Position numbers and translations under genes: made by a program. 64,000 nucleotides of DNA, taken from Streptantibioticus parmotrematis. GTDB taxonomy: Bacteria; Actinomycetota; Actinomycetes; Streptomycetales; Streptomycetaceae. Positions 8,715 to 15,824 of this stretch are shown here, piece after piece. Location of the stretch: the NCBI RefSeq assembly GCF_019890615.1, contig NZ_JAINVZ010000017.1, positions 102,967 through 166,966 on the forward strand. Direction: 5' to 3'. Every line of letters starts with the position of its first letter. The stretch's first letter is position 1. The notes below the pieces were generated by a model that saw only the letters and a program-made list of their open reading frames with translations, was not told the DNA's origin and did not search any database.

Positions 8715-9725
8715 GTGACCACCGCCGGACGCCCCCACCGCCCCCACCACCCTCATCGCCACCGCATCCCACGCCTGGCCGCTGCCCTGCTCGCCGCCGC
8801 CACCGGCCTCGCCGTGCTCACCGCCTGCGGCAGCGGCTCGGACTCGGACTCCGGCGCGGGACCCGCAGCCAAGTCAGTTCCCGGAGACGGGAGTTCGACT
8901 GCCGTCCCCACCCGGGACGTCGTCTCCGGAGTCCGCGCCGACCCGGCGCTCAGGGCCGAACTGCCCGCCGCCGTACGCGACAGCGGCACCCTGTCACTGG
9001 GCACCGTCCAGGCGGTCGGCACCTCCGGGCTGCCGCACGCGGGCCAGGCGCCGGACGGCAGTACCGTCGGCCTCGACGTCGACCTGCGCGACGCGGTCGC
9101 CAAGGTGCTGGGCGTCAGCTGGAAGGTGGACTACGGGACGTTTCCCACCATCATCCCCGGTGTGCAGAACGGCCGGTTCGACGTCGGCCAGGCCAACTTC
9201 GGGGTGACCGCGGCGCGCGAGAAGGTCGTGGACTTCGCCACGTACCTCGACGACGGCCAGGCGTTCCTCGGCGGCCGGGACACCACCATCCCGTCGGTCG
9301 GCAAGCTCACCGACCTGTGCGGGCTGACCGTCGCCACGAGTCCGGGATCGACGTTCCAGCAGATCCTGACCAGCGGCGCCGCCGAGTGCGCGGCGGTGGG
9401 CCGCAAGCCGTACCGCGTCCGGTACTTCACCGACACCGCGCCGATCTTCCTCGGCCTGGCCAACGGCACGGTGGACGTCTACTTCGGGCCGACGCTGGGA
9501 TTGAAGTACGACGCGGCGCACATCGCCGGCACGAAGTTCCTCGGCCAGATCAGCACGACGCCGGTCGGCTTCGTGACCCGCAAGGGGTCGCCGCTCGGCA
9601 AGGCGCTCAGCGACGCCGTCAACAAGCTGATCGCCGACGGCACGTACAAGCAGATCTTCGCCAAGTGGGGTGTCCCCGGCACGGGCATCCCCACCTCCCG
9701 TCTCAATCCGCCCGCCACGTTCTGA
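8715..9725 (+). CDS. Amino-acid-type ABC transporter substrate-binding lipoprotein
   Basis: A 336-residue precursor starting at GTG 8715 behind CGAAAGG. The N-terminus has a His/Arg-rich n-region, a hydrophobic stretch and the lipobox LTAC near residues 35-38, so it should be lipid-anchored on the outer face of the membrane. The mature part is a family 3 solute-binding protein: SGTLSLGTV, GLDVDLRDAVAKVLG, RFDVGQANFGVTAAREKVVDFA, and a C-terminal helix GTYKQIFAKWGV. It is a paralogue of the truncated protein at the left edge, giving the system two receptors for one permease, as in TcyJK of Bacillus. Ligand unknown. Confidence 0.92.
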   Translation: MTTAGRPHRPHHPHRHRIPRLAAALLAAATGLAVLTACGSGSDSDSGAGPAAKSVPGDGSSTAVPTRDVVSGVRADPALRAELPAAVRDSGTLSLGTVQAVGTSGLPHAGQAPDGSTVGLDVDLRDAVAKVLGVSWKVDYGTFPTIIPGVQNGRFDVGQANFGVTAAREKVVDFATYLDDGQAFLGGRDTTIPSVGKLTDLCGLTVATSPGSTFQQILTSGAAECAAVGRKPYRVRYFTDTAPIFLGLANGTVDVYFGPTLGLKYDAAHIAGTKFLGQISTTPVGFVTRKGSPLGKALSDAVNKLIADGTYKQIFAKWGVPGTGIPTSRLNPPATF

Positions 9726-9752
9726 ACACCACCGACCGAACAGGAGATCGTG

Positions 9753-10679
9753 ATGACCACCGTCCTGCCCACCCCCGCCGAGCGGACCGCGACCGGTCTG
9801 CGCGTCGAGAAGCTCACCGCCCGCATCGGCGCCCGGGTCTCCGGCGTCGACCTCGGCCGGGAGCTTCCCCCGGACGTCGTCGCCGATCTGCGCACGGCGC
9901 TCAACGAGCACAAGGCCCTCGTCTTCGACGACGTCCACCTCGACGACGAGGGGCAGCAGCGCTTCGCCCGCCACTTCGGCGAGCTGACGACCGCGCACCC
10001 CACGGTCCCGGCGGTCGAGGGCGCCCCGAACGTGCTGCCCGTGGACAGCGAACGCGGCCGGTCCAACCACTGGCACACGGACGTCACGTTCGTGGTCAAC
10101 CCGCCGCAGGCGAGCACGTTGCGCAGCATCGTGGTCCCGCCGTACGGCGGCGAGACCCTGATCGCCGACGCGGCCGGCGCGTACCGCGACCTGCCCGACC
10201 CGCTGCGGGACCTCGCGGACACGCTGTGGGCCGAGCACACCAACGACTACGACTACGCGGTGCCGGAGGAGGACGTGGACGACGAAGGCGCCGCGCGGCG
10301 GGCGCAGTTCACGTCGATCACGTTCCGCACCGCGCACCCGGTGGTACGGGTGCATCCGCTCACCGGTGAACGCGGCCTGTTCATCGGCGGATTCGCGCAG
10401 CGGGTCGTCGGGCTGTCGAAGGCCGAGTCCCGCACGATCCTGGACCTGCTCCAGGCGTACGTCACCCGTCCGGAGAACGTCCTGCGCTGGCGCTGGTCCC
10501 CCGATCAGCTGGTGCTCTTCGACAACCGCATCACCCAGCACTACGCCATCGACAACTACGACGACCGCCCCCGCCGCCTGCACCGCGTGACGGTGGCGGG
10601 CGACGTCCCGGTCGGCATCGACGGAAGGCGCAGCCACGCCGTCACGGGCGACGCCTCCCACTACACACCGGCCGGGTAG
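9753..10679 (+). CDS. TauD/TfdA-family Fe(II)/2-oxoglutarate dioxygenase
   Basis: A 308-residue dioxygenase. The facial triad is visible as H108 and D110 in NHWHTDVTF and a distal histidine near 263 in ITQHYAIDNY; the 2-oxoglutarate-binding arginine is in LHRVTV about 15 residues later. TauD enzymes hydroxylate alkylsulfonates, alkylsulfates or related acids next to the heteroatom, releasing sulfite or sulfate. ATG 9753 is chosen over the adjacent GTG 9750 because AGGAG ends six bases before it. It closes the transporter-monooxygenase run, which supports a sulfur-acquisition role for the whole set, but the substrate is not determined. Confidence 0.9.
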   Translation: MTTVLPTPAERTATGLRVEKLTARIGARVSGVDLGRELPPDVVADLRTALNEHKALVFDDVHLDDEGQQRFARHFGELTTAHPTVPAVEGAPNVLPVDSERGRSNHWHTDVTFVVNPPQASTLRSIVVPPYGGETLIADAAGAYRDLPDPLRDLADTLWAEHTNDYDYAVPEEDVDDEGAARRAQFTSITFRTAHPVVRVHPLTGERGLFIGGFAQRVVGLSKAESRTILDLLQAYVTRPENVLRWRWSPDQLVLFDNRITQHYAIDNYDDRPRRLHRVTVAGDVPVGIDGRRSHAVTGDASHYTPAG

Positions 10680-10718
10680 CGTCCGGCGGCCGACCGGGAC
10701 GCCCTCGACGCCCGGGGC

Positions 10719-11714
10719 TCAGCCGATGCCGAAGACCCGCTCGGCCGTGCGGTGGGCGAGCGCCGTTCGCTGCTCCTCGGTGAGCGGCGTCTCGCGCAGG
10801 AAGGCCACGGCGGCGGCCGGGTCCTCGTAGGGCGAGTCGATCGCGAACATGATGTTGTCCTCGCCGACCGCGCGCAGGGCCAGCCCGAGCACGTCGGGAT
10901 CGTCGATGCCGCTGGTGGTGAGGGCGAAGTTGCGGCGGAAGTACTCGCTCGGGGTGAGCGACAGCCGGGGCATCGGTGTCGCCGCCCCGGCGATGCGCGT
11001 CGCGAACGCGTGCCGGTTGTCGATGCGCCGCAGCCAGTACGGGATGCCCTCGCCGAGGTGGCCGAGGACGACGGTCAGCCCCGGGTGGCGGTCGAGGGTG
11101 CCGCTGAGGATGAGCCGCATGGCGTGCAGCCCGGCCTCCGCCTGGTAGCCCCAGATCGCCCCGGGCATCCCGTAGTCACGGTAGGCCGCGAGCATGCTCG
11201 GTGCCCGCGGGTGGAGGTAGACCGGTGCCCGGTGGGCCTCGGCCGCCTCCAGCAGCGGGGTGAACTCCGGTTCGTCCAGGTACCGTCCGCCGGTGTGCGA
11301 GTTGATCATGATGCCGTTGAGTCCGAGCGGGCCCATGGCCCGTTCGATCTCGGCGGCCGCGGCGGCCGGGTCCTGCGGTGCCACGGTGGCCAGCCCGCCG
11401 AACCGGTCCGGGTGCCGCCGCACGATCGCGGACAGCGCGTCGTTGAACTCCCGGGCCAGCGGCACCGCGTCGGCCGCCGGATACGGCTGGACGCCGGGCG
11501 GGTTGAGGCTGAGCACCGCCATGTCCTGCCCGAGCGCGTCCATCTCCCGCAGCCGGGCGTCGAGGCCGGTGAGCCGGGCACGCAGGCCGGAAGGGCTCTC
11601 CACCGTGCGCATCAGGGCCATCTCGGTCTCGTCGCCCGGCAGGACGTCCAGGCCGTGCGCGACGTTCAGGAACGCCTCGGTGGCGATGTGCTCCTCGACG
11701 GCGACGATCCTCAC
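10719..11714 (-). CDS. Amidohydrolase-family protein, decarboxylase type (ACMSD/gamma-resorcylate class)
   Basis: A 331-residue metal-dependent TIM-barrel protein. The N-terminal VAVEEHIATEAFL supplies the E-x-H type metal ligands of the decarboxylase branch. Further ligands appear in VYLHPRAPS, VVLGHLGEGIPYWLRRIDNR and FAIDSPYED, matching the gamma-resorcylate/5-carboxyvanillate decarboxylase pattern. It starts at a GTG overlapping the SDR stop by four bases. The likely chemistry is decarboxylation of a hydroxylated aromatic acid or a related hydrolysis; the exact substrate is unknown. Last gene of the leftward operon opposite the LysR gene. Confidence 0.85.
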   Translation of the reverse strand: MRIVAVEEHIATEAFLNVAHGLDVLPGDETEMALMRTVESPSGLRARLTGLDARLREMDALGQDMAVLSLNPPGVQPYPAADAVPLAREFNDALSAIVRRHPDRFGGLATVAPQDPAAAAAEIERAMGPLGLNGIMINSHTGGRYLDEPEFTPLLEAAEAHRAPVYLHPRAPSMLAAYRDYGMPGAIWGYQAEAGLHAMRLILSGTLDRHPGLTVVLGHLGEGIPYWLRRIDNRHAFATRIAGAATPMPRLSLTPSEYFRRNFALTTSGIDDPDVLGLALRAVGEDNIMFAIDSPYEDPAAAVAFLRETPLTEEQRTALAHRTAERVFGIG

Positions 11715-12611
11715 GCGCGCCTCCCGCCGTCGACGGACATCGCGATCCCGGTGACGTAGGACGCGGCGTCCGAGCAGAGCCAGACCGCCGCGGCGGCGGC
11801 CTCCTCCGGCGTGGCGAGTCGTCCGAGCGGGGTGACCGCCGACTGCCGCGCGACCATGTCGGTGCCTGCCGCCACCTCCTCGAATCCGGGGGTGAGGGTC
11901 GGGCCCGGGCAGACGGCGTTGACCCTGATGTCGTGCGGTGCGTAGTCGACCGCGGCGACCTTGGTGAGGCCGACGACGCCGTGCTTGGCGGCCACGTAGG
12001 CGGGGGCGGTCGGGATCGCGTACAGGCCGCCGTTGGAGGCCACGTTTGACGATCGCGCCGCCGCCGCGCAGCCGCAGCGCGGGCAGTTCGTACTTCATGC
12101 ACAGGAAGGTGCCGGTGAGGTTGACGCGCACCACGCGTTCGAACTCGTCGGAGGTCATCAGGTCGAGCCTGCGGTGGTGCGAGGCCATCCCGGCGTTGTT
12201 CACGGCGAAGTCGAGACCGCCGTACGTCGCGACGACGCGCTCGACGGCCGCCCGGACGGAGTCCTCGTCGGCGATGTCGACGGTGACGGCCAGCGCCTGG
12301 CCGCCGTCCTTCCTGATCGTCTCGGCGGTCTCGGCCGCCGAGTCCGCGTCGATGTCGAGGACGGCCACGGCGGCGCCGCCCCGGGCGAACTCCAGGGCCG
12401 CCGCCCGGCCGATCCCGCTACCGGCGCCGGTGACGAGCCCGGCCTTCGGGAAGGCGGCGCGTATGTCCTGGGAGTCGTCACCCGTGTCCTGGGGCTCGTC
12501 GCTCATGTCCCGGGAGTCGTCGCTCATGTCCTGGGAGTCGTCGCTCATGTCCTGGGAGTCGTCACCCATGTCCTGGGATTTTTCGCTCGCGTTGCGAGGT
12601 CCGTCGTTCAT
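11711..12611 (-). pseudogene. SDR family oxidoreductase, frameshifted
   Basis: A short-chain dehydrogenase split over two frames. The first part has the NAD(P) motif VTGAGSGIGRAAALEFARGG, DIDADS, and NNAGMASHHRR. The second part carries the catalytic YVAAKHG, then VNAVCPGPTLTPGF and a typical end, ASYVTGIAMSVDGG. The break is at the run TTT at 12045-12047 (AAA on the coding strand): dropping one A restores GGAIVNVASNGG, so this is a +1 insertion or a sequencing error. The start (ATG at 12611) overlaps the upstream small gene; its first ~50 residues are an acidic repeat leader absent from ordinary SDRs. Confidence 0.85.
12465..12590 (-). repeat. 21-bp tandem repeat encoding an acidic heptad leader
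   Basis: Five to six copies of a 21-bp unit, consensus GTCCTGGGAGTCGTCGCTCAT on the + strand, run from 12465 to about 12590. Two copies at 12486-12527 each differ by one or two bases, and two copies differ in the sixth codon. Read on the minus strand within the SDR gene they encode repeats of the type DDSQDMS. The unit being a multiple of three keeps the frame whatever the copy number. Confidence 0.9.
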
Positions 12612-12925
12612 GCCAGCGGCTCGTGGTTCGCCCAGCCGACCTTGTACGGGTGCCGCGCCTGCCAGCGGTCGATGACCTCGTGCATGCCGGGGGCGGTGAA
12701 CGCCTTCGCCAGTGCCTCGGTGTCGGCCACGGCCACCCGCACGATCGCGGTGGCGATCAGCGCCGGGATGGCCTCCTCGCCGGGGACGGGGAGGTGGCGC
12801 CGGGTCGCCACGGACTGGACGAAGCCGCTGTCGAGCATGACGCGTTCGATATCCGCGAGGTATTGATCGAGCGCGGTAGAAGGCAGGGGCTGATCGAAGG
12901 AGACGATCATCGTGTGGTGGATCAT
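12608..12925 (-). CDS. Small conserved-looking protein of unknown function
   Basis: A 105-residue protein, MIHHTMIVSFDQPLPSTALDQ at its start and ending WQARHPYKVGWANHEPLA. Length, an opening beta-strand with a histidine and an alternating helix/strand pattern suggest a dimeric alpha/beta barrel (Dabb/EthD-like), but no family could be confirmed by eye. ATG 12925 is used; ATG 12910 is an alternative. The stop overlaps the SDR start by four bases, so it is the first gene of the leftward three-gene operon. Such small barrels often accompany aromatic catabolic enzymes. Confidence 0.65.
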   Translation of the reverse strand: MIHHTMIVSFDQPLPSTALDQYLADIERVMLDSGFVQSVATRRHLPVPGEEAIPALIATAIVRVAVADTEALAKAFTAPGMHEVIDRWQARHPYKVGWANHEPLA

Positions 12926-12963
12926 GTGTCGATTCTCGACCGACGACGCCGCCGGTGTCCAAG

Positions 12964-12978
12964 ACCTGTTCGGCAGGT
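12964..12978. promoter_or_regulatory. Candidate LysR operator
   Basis: A perfect inverted repeat ACCTG-ttcgg-CAGGT lies in the 70-base gap between the divergent operon and the LysR gene. Its 15-bp size and position are what a LysR-type autoregulatory site would show, but it was found only by eye. Confidence 0.35.
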
Positions 12979-12995
12979 GGCGATAACCTGGAGGC

Positions 12996-13853
12996 ATGAC
13001 TGATCTGGAGACGCGCGAGCTGGAGTACTTCATCACGCTCGCCGACGAGCTGCACTTCGGCCGGGCCGCGGCCCGGCTCTCGATCGCCCAGCCCGCGCTG
13101 TCGAAGGCCATCCGGCGCGTCGAGACGCGGCTCGGCGTGCCGCTGTTCGTCCGCTCCAGCCGGCACGTCGAACTCACCCCCGCCGGGGAGGCGTTGCGGG
13201 AGCACGGCAGGCACGCGCTCAACGCGGTCGGCGCCGCCGTACGGCACGCGCAACGCGCGGGGGACGCCCGGTCCCGCCTGCGGCTCGTCCTCAAGCCCGG
13301 TGGCGACGCGGGGCTGCTGTCCGGAATCCTGGCACGGTACGCCCAGCAGCCCGACGCCCGGCAGGTGGACATCCTCTTCAGCGGCCCCGCCGACCGCGCC
13401 GACTTCCTGCGCGACGGACGAGCCGACGTCGGCCTGCTCTACGCGCCCTTCGACGACCTGGGCGGCCTGGCCCACGAGACCCTGCACACCGAGGACCGCG
13501 TGGCGATCCTCCCGTCCGGACACCGGCTGGCCGGGCGCGCGTCCGTGCTCATGTCCGACCTGGAGGGCGAGACGCTGCCCCGCTGGAAGGGGATCCCCGG
13601 CGGCGGAGGCGACGGCGACGGACCCGAGGTCGCCGACGTGGTGCAGCTGCTCCAGATGATCACGGTGGGCCGGATGATCGGCGTACTCCCCCGCTCCCTG
13701 GTGGAGCCTCTACCGCCCGGCCTGCGCGGCGTCCCGGTGACCGACACCCCGCCCAGCCGCCTCGTACTGGCCTGGCCCGAACACGAACGGCGGCCGCTGG
13801 TTGCGTCGTTCGTGACGGCGGCACTGGGTCGGGATGAGGCACCGCATGATTGA
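12996..13853 (+). CDS. LysR family transcriptional regulator
   Basis: A 285-residue regulator. The N-terminal winged helix-turn-helix is clear at residues 6-65: LEYFITLADELHFGRAAARLSIAQPALSKAIRRVETRLGVPLFVR (shown as key pattern; helix-turn-helix around AAARLSIAQPALSKAI). The remainder is a LysR effector-binding domain, including GRADVGLLYAPF. ATG has GGAGG five bases upstream. It faces the small-protein/SDR/amidohydrolase operon and most likely controls it, with an aromatic or carboxylic effector; this is inference from the divergent layout. Confidence 0.92.
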   Translation: MTDLETRELEYFITLADELHFGRAAARLSIAQPALSKAIRRVETRLGVPLFVRSSRHVELTPAGEALREHGRHALNAVGAAVRHAQRAGDARSRLRLVLKPGGDAGLLSGILARYAQQPDARQVDILFSGPADRADFLRDGRADVGLLYAPFDDLGGLAHETLHTEDRVAILPSGHRLAGRASVLMSDLEGETLPRWKGIPGGGGDGDGPEVADVVQLLQMITVGRMIGVLPRSLVEPLPPGLRGVPVTDTPPSRLVLAWPEHERRPLVASFVTAALGRDEAPHD

Positions 13854-13876
13854 CGAGCTGTCAATTCATCGTCGAA

Positions 13877-14965
13877 TCAAGGCAGTTGAGGAAGAGCCTC
13901 ACGGATCGCCGCCAATGGGTACGCGGTCTCCCGGCTCTCGCGCTCCAGCCTTCCGATGAAGTCCGTCACGACTGCCGCGAGCGGCGCGTGGCGGGCGAGC
14001 ACCGCCTGGACCTCCGGCGGCCCGGCGGGAAGGGGCGCGCCGGCGACACATTCGCGGATCAACGCCTCGCGTTCCGCCCGCTCGTGGCCATGCAAGCCCT
14101 TGATCAGCCAGTTGACCAGGTAGCTGAGTGCGTAGGCGCGATCGTAGGTCCGGTGCCTCGCCAGGAAGTCGGTCTCGGCCGGGCTCAGGTCGAACCGGGA
14201 GGACAGGGACAGGCCGTAGTCGGCGAAGTAGAGGCGGCGGCCGTCCGTCAGGATGTTCTCGAAGTGGGCGTCGAGGTGCAGCAGGCCGCGGTCGTTCATG
14301 AAGGAGGTACCGGCTTCGAGTTCCCTCTCGACCAGGACGCAGGCCCGGTCGACGGCCTCGTCGCCGAGGTGCACCTGTTCGGTGAGCCAGTCGTGCAGCG
14401 TCCGCGGGATGTACTCCAGGAACAGCACGAGGCTCGCCGGGGCCTGCGCGAGCGCCTCGATGCGGCGGCGCACTTCCGCCCCGCCGCCCCAGTAGGCGAC
14501 GGCCCGTTCCACGTCGGCGAGTTCCTCCGCGAGGGGCGCTGGTGTGTCCGGCAGGACGCGCCAGTGGTACATCAACGGGAATCCCTGATGTTGCCCGGAG
14601 AGCACCCAGTTGGTGGTCATCGTGTGGACGGCGGCCTCCCGCCACGCCCCGCCGCCCGGCCCGCCGATGTTGTAGTGGCAGAAGACGGGCAGGCCGAACA
14701 CGTTGGCCGTGGACCGGACGTGTTCCGGGCGGAGTTCCACCTCGGTGAGCGGAACCCGCTTGACGAAGACCGGCGTCCCCGCGACCTCCAGAAGCGCCGA
14801 CCTGCCACCGATGCCGGAGCCGAGTGGTGTGGCGTTCTCCACGAGTTCGCGCAGCGCCCGGTCGCTGCGCAGGGCCAGGGCCGTGGCGACGTCCCCGTAA
14901 GCGGTCAGGCGCTCACCGGGCGGGGGCCCGGCGCTATCGGGCGTCACCGGCATCCGCGTCCCCAC
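13877..14965 (-). CDS. Protein-kinase-fold protein
   Basis: A 362-residue soluble protein with remnants of a protein kinase or phosphotransferase active site: a candidate ATP-lysine in TPVFVKRVPL, a catalytic loop LLHLDAHFENIL (H-x-D-x-x-x-x-N) near residue 238, and a metal loop YFADYGLSLS in place of DFG. No membrane segment or sensor domain is seen. GTG 14965 is used; ATG 14953 is an alternative. It stands alone, converging on the LysR gene with a 23-base gap. Substrate (protein or small molecule) cannot be told from the sequence. Confidence 0.75.
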   Translation of the reverse strand: MGTRMPVTPDSAGPPPGERLTAYGDVATALALRSDRALRELVENATPLGSGIGGRSALLEVAGTPVFVKRVPLTEVELRPEHVRSTANVFGLPVFCHYNIGGPGGGAWREAAVHTMTTNWVLSGQHQGFPLMYHWRVLPDTPAPLAEELADVERAVAYWGGGAEVRRRIEALAQAPASLVLFLEYIPRTLHDWLTEQVHLGDEAVDRACVLVERELEAGTSFMNDRGLLHLDAHFENILTDGRRLYFADYGLSLSSRFDLSPAETDFLARHRTYDRAYALSYLVNWLIKGLHGHERAEREALIRECVAGAPLPAGPPEVQAVLARHAPLAAVVTDFIGRLERESRETAYPLAAIREALPQLP

Positions 14966-15082
14966 CCCGTTCCAGGAGAAAGCCCCACGGCACTGTACGT
15001 GAACGGTGCGGCCTCATGGCGTCGAGTCGCCCTCAAGGGACCCGGGGCAGGGTCGCGGCCTCGACGACCACGAGGAGGAACC

Positions 15083-15565
15083 ATGACGAGTCGATGGCCG
15101 GCACTGGCGGGCGCGGTGGCGATGGCCGCACTGGCACTCGGCACGGGCGCGAGCAACGCCGTCGCGGCGACGGGCACGGGAGGGTACGAGGACCTCGCCG
15201 TCGTGTGCGCGCCGGGCGCGGTGAACGTGTGCGCGCACGTCCAGGAGCAGCCGGGCGACTCCACCACCGCGCCGCAGATCCGCGGTCAGGGCACGGCGGA
15301 CACCGGGAACGGGGTCACCATCGTCCAGGTGACCCTGACGAAGAACATGAGTGGCGCGGGGGGCAGTTCCAGCACGGTCGTGGCAAGCACTACGCAGGCG
15401 GTCACCTCCGGCACCCAGCTGACGGCCACCACAGCGGCCGCGGACGAGCAGTGCAGCTACAAGATCACCAGCGTCTCGTACGCGACCGCCGTCCAGTACC
15501 GGGTCGGCACAGGCCCGGTGCAGACGGTCACCGCGACCGGAGGCGGCAACTGCTTCCCGTTCTGA
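15083..15565 (+). CDS. Small secreted protein of unknown function
   Basis: A 160-residue precursor beginning MTSRWPALAGAVAMAALALG, a signal peptide with likely cleavage after SNAVAA. The mature protein is Thr/Ser/Gly-rich and strand-prone, with four cysteines (VVCAPG, NVCAHV, EQCSY, GNCFPF) that could form two disulfides. GAGGAGG precedes the ATG by three to four bases. A strong hairpin follows. No family recognised; probably an extracellular beta-sandwich protein. Confidence 0.75.
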   Translation: MTSRWPALAGAVAMAALALGTGASNAVAATGTGGYEDLAVVCAPGAVNVCAHVQEQPGDSTTAPQIRGQGTADTGNGVTIVQVTLTKNMSGAGGSSSTVVASTTQAVTSGTQLTATTAAADEQCSYKITSVSYATAVQYRVGTGPVQTVTATGGGNCFPF

Positions 15566-15583
15566 CCACGGCCGGACACAGAA

Positions 15584-15613
15584 AGCGCCTGGTCGGTATA
15601 CCGACCAGGCGCT
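15584..15613. terminator. Bidirectional terminator hairpin
   Basis: A perfect 13-bp inverted repeat, AGCGCCTGGTCGG, loop TATA, then its complement, lies 18 bases after the secreted-protein stop and 9 bases before the 3' end of the convergent tRNA-Leu. It can terminate transcripts from both sides. Confidence 0.85.
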
Positions 15614-15622
15614 CTCGCACAG

Positions 15623-15707
15623 TGTCCGAGGGGGGACTTGAACCCCCACGCCCGATAAAGGGCACTAGCACCTCAAGCTAGCGCGTCTGCCATTCCGCCA
15701 CCCGGAC
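15623..15707 (-). tRNA. tRNA-Leu (anticodon GAG)
   Basis: The reverse strand folds as an 85-nt class II tRNA. Acceptor GTCCGGG pairs with CTCGGAC (one G-T), the anticodon stem CTAGC/GCTAG encloses the loop TTGAGGT giving anticodon GAG, the long variable arm is TGCCC-TTTAT-CGGGCG, and the T arm is GGGGG-TTCAAGT-CCCCC. The discriminator is A; CCA is not encoded. It reads CUC and CUU codons, CUC being very common in GC-rich genomes. Confidence 0.95.
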
Positions 15708-15824
15708 CAGGTGTCGTCGCGCGGCGTGGCCGCGGCGACTGGGTCAACGATACCAAGGATTCGGAGTGCGTTTCACCTGCGCTTCCGCCGGGGTGGGGCG
15801 GGGGTGGCGGCCTAAGCTTCGCGC

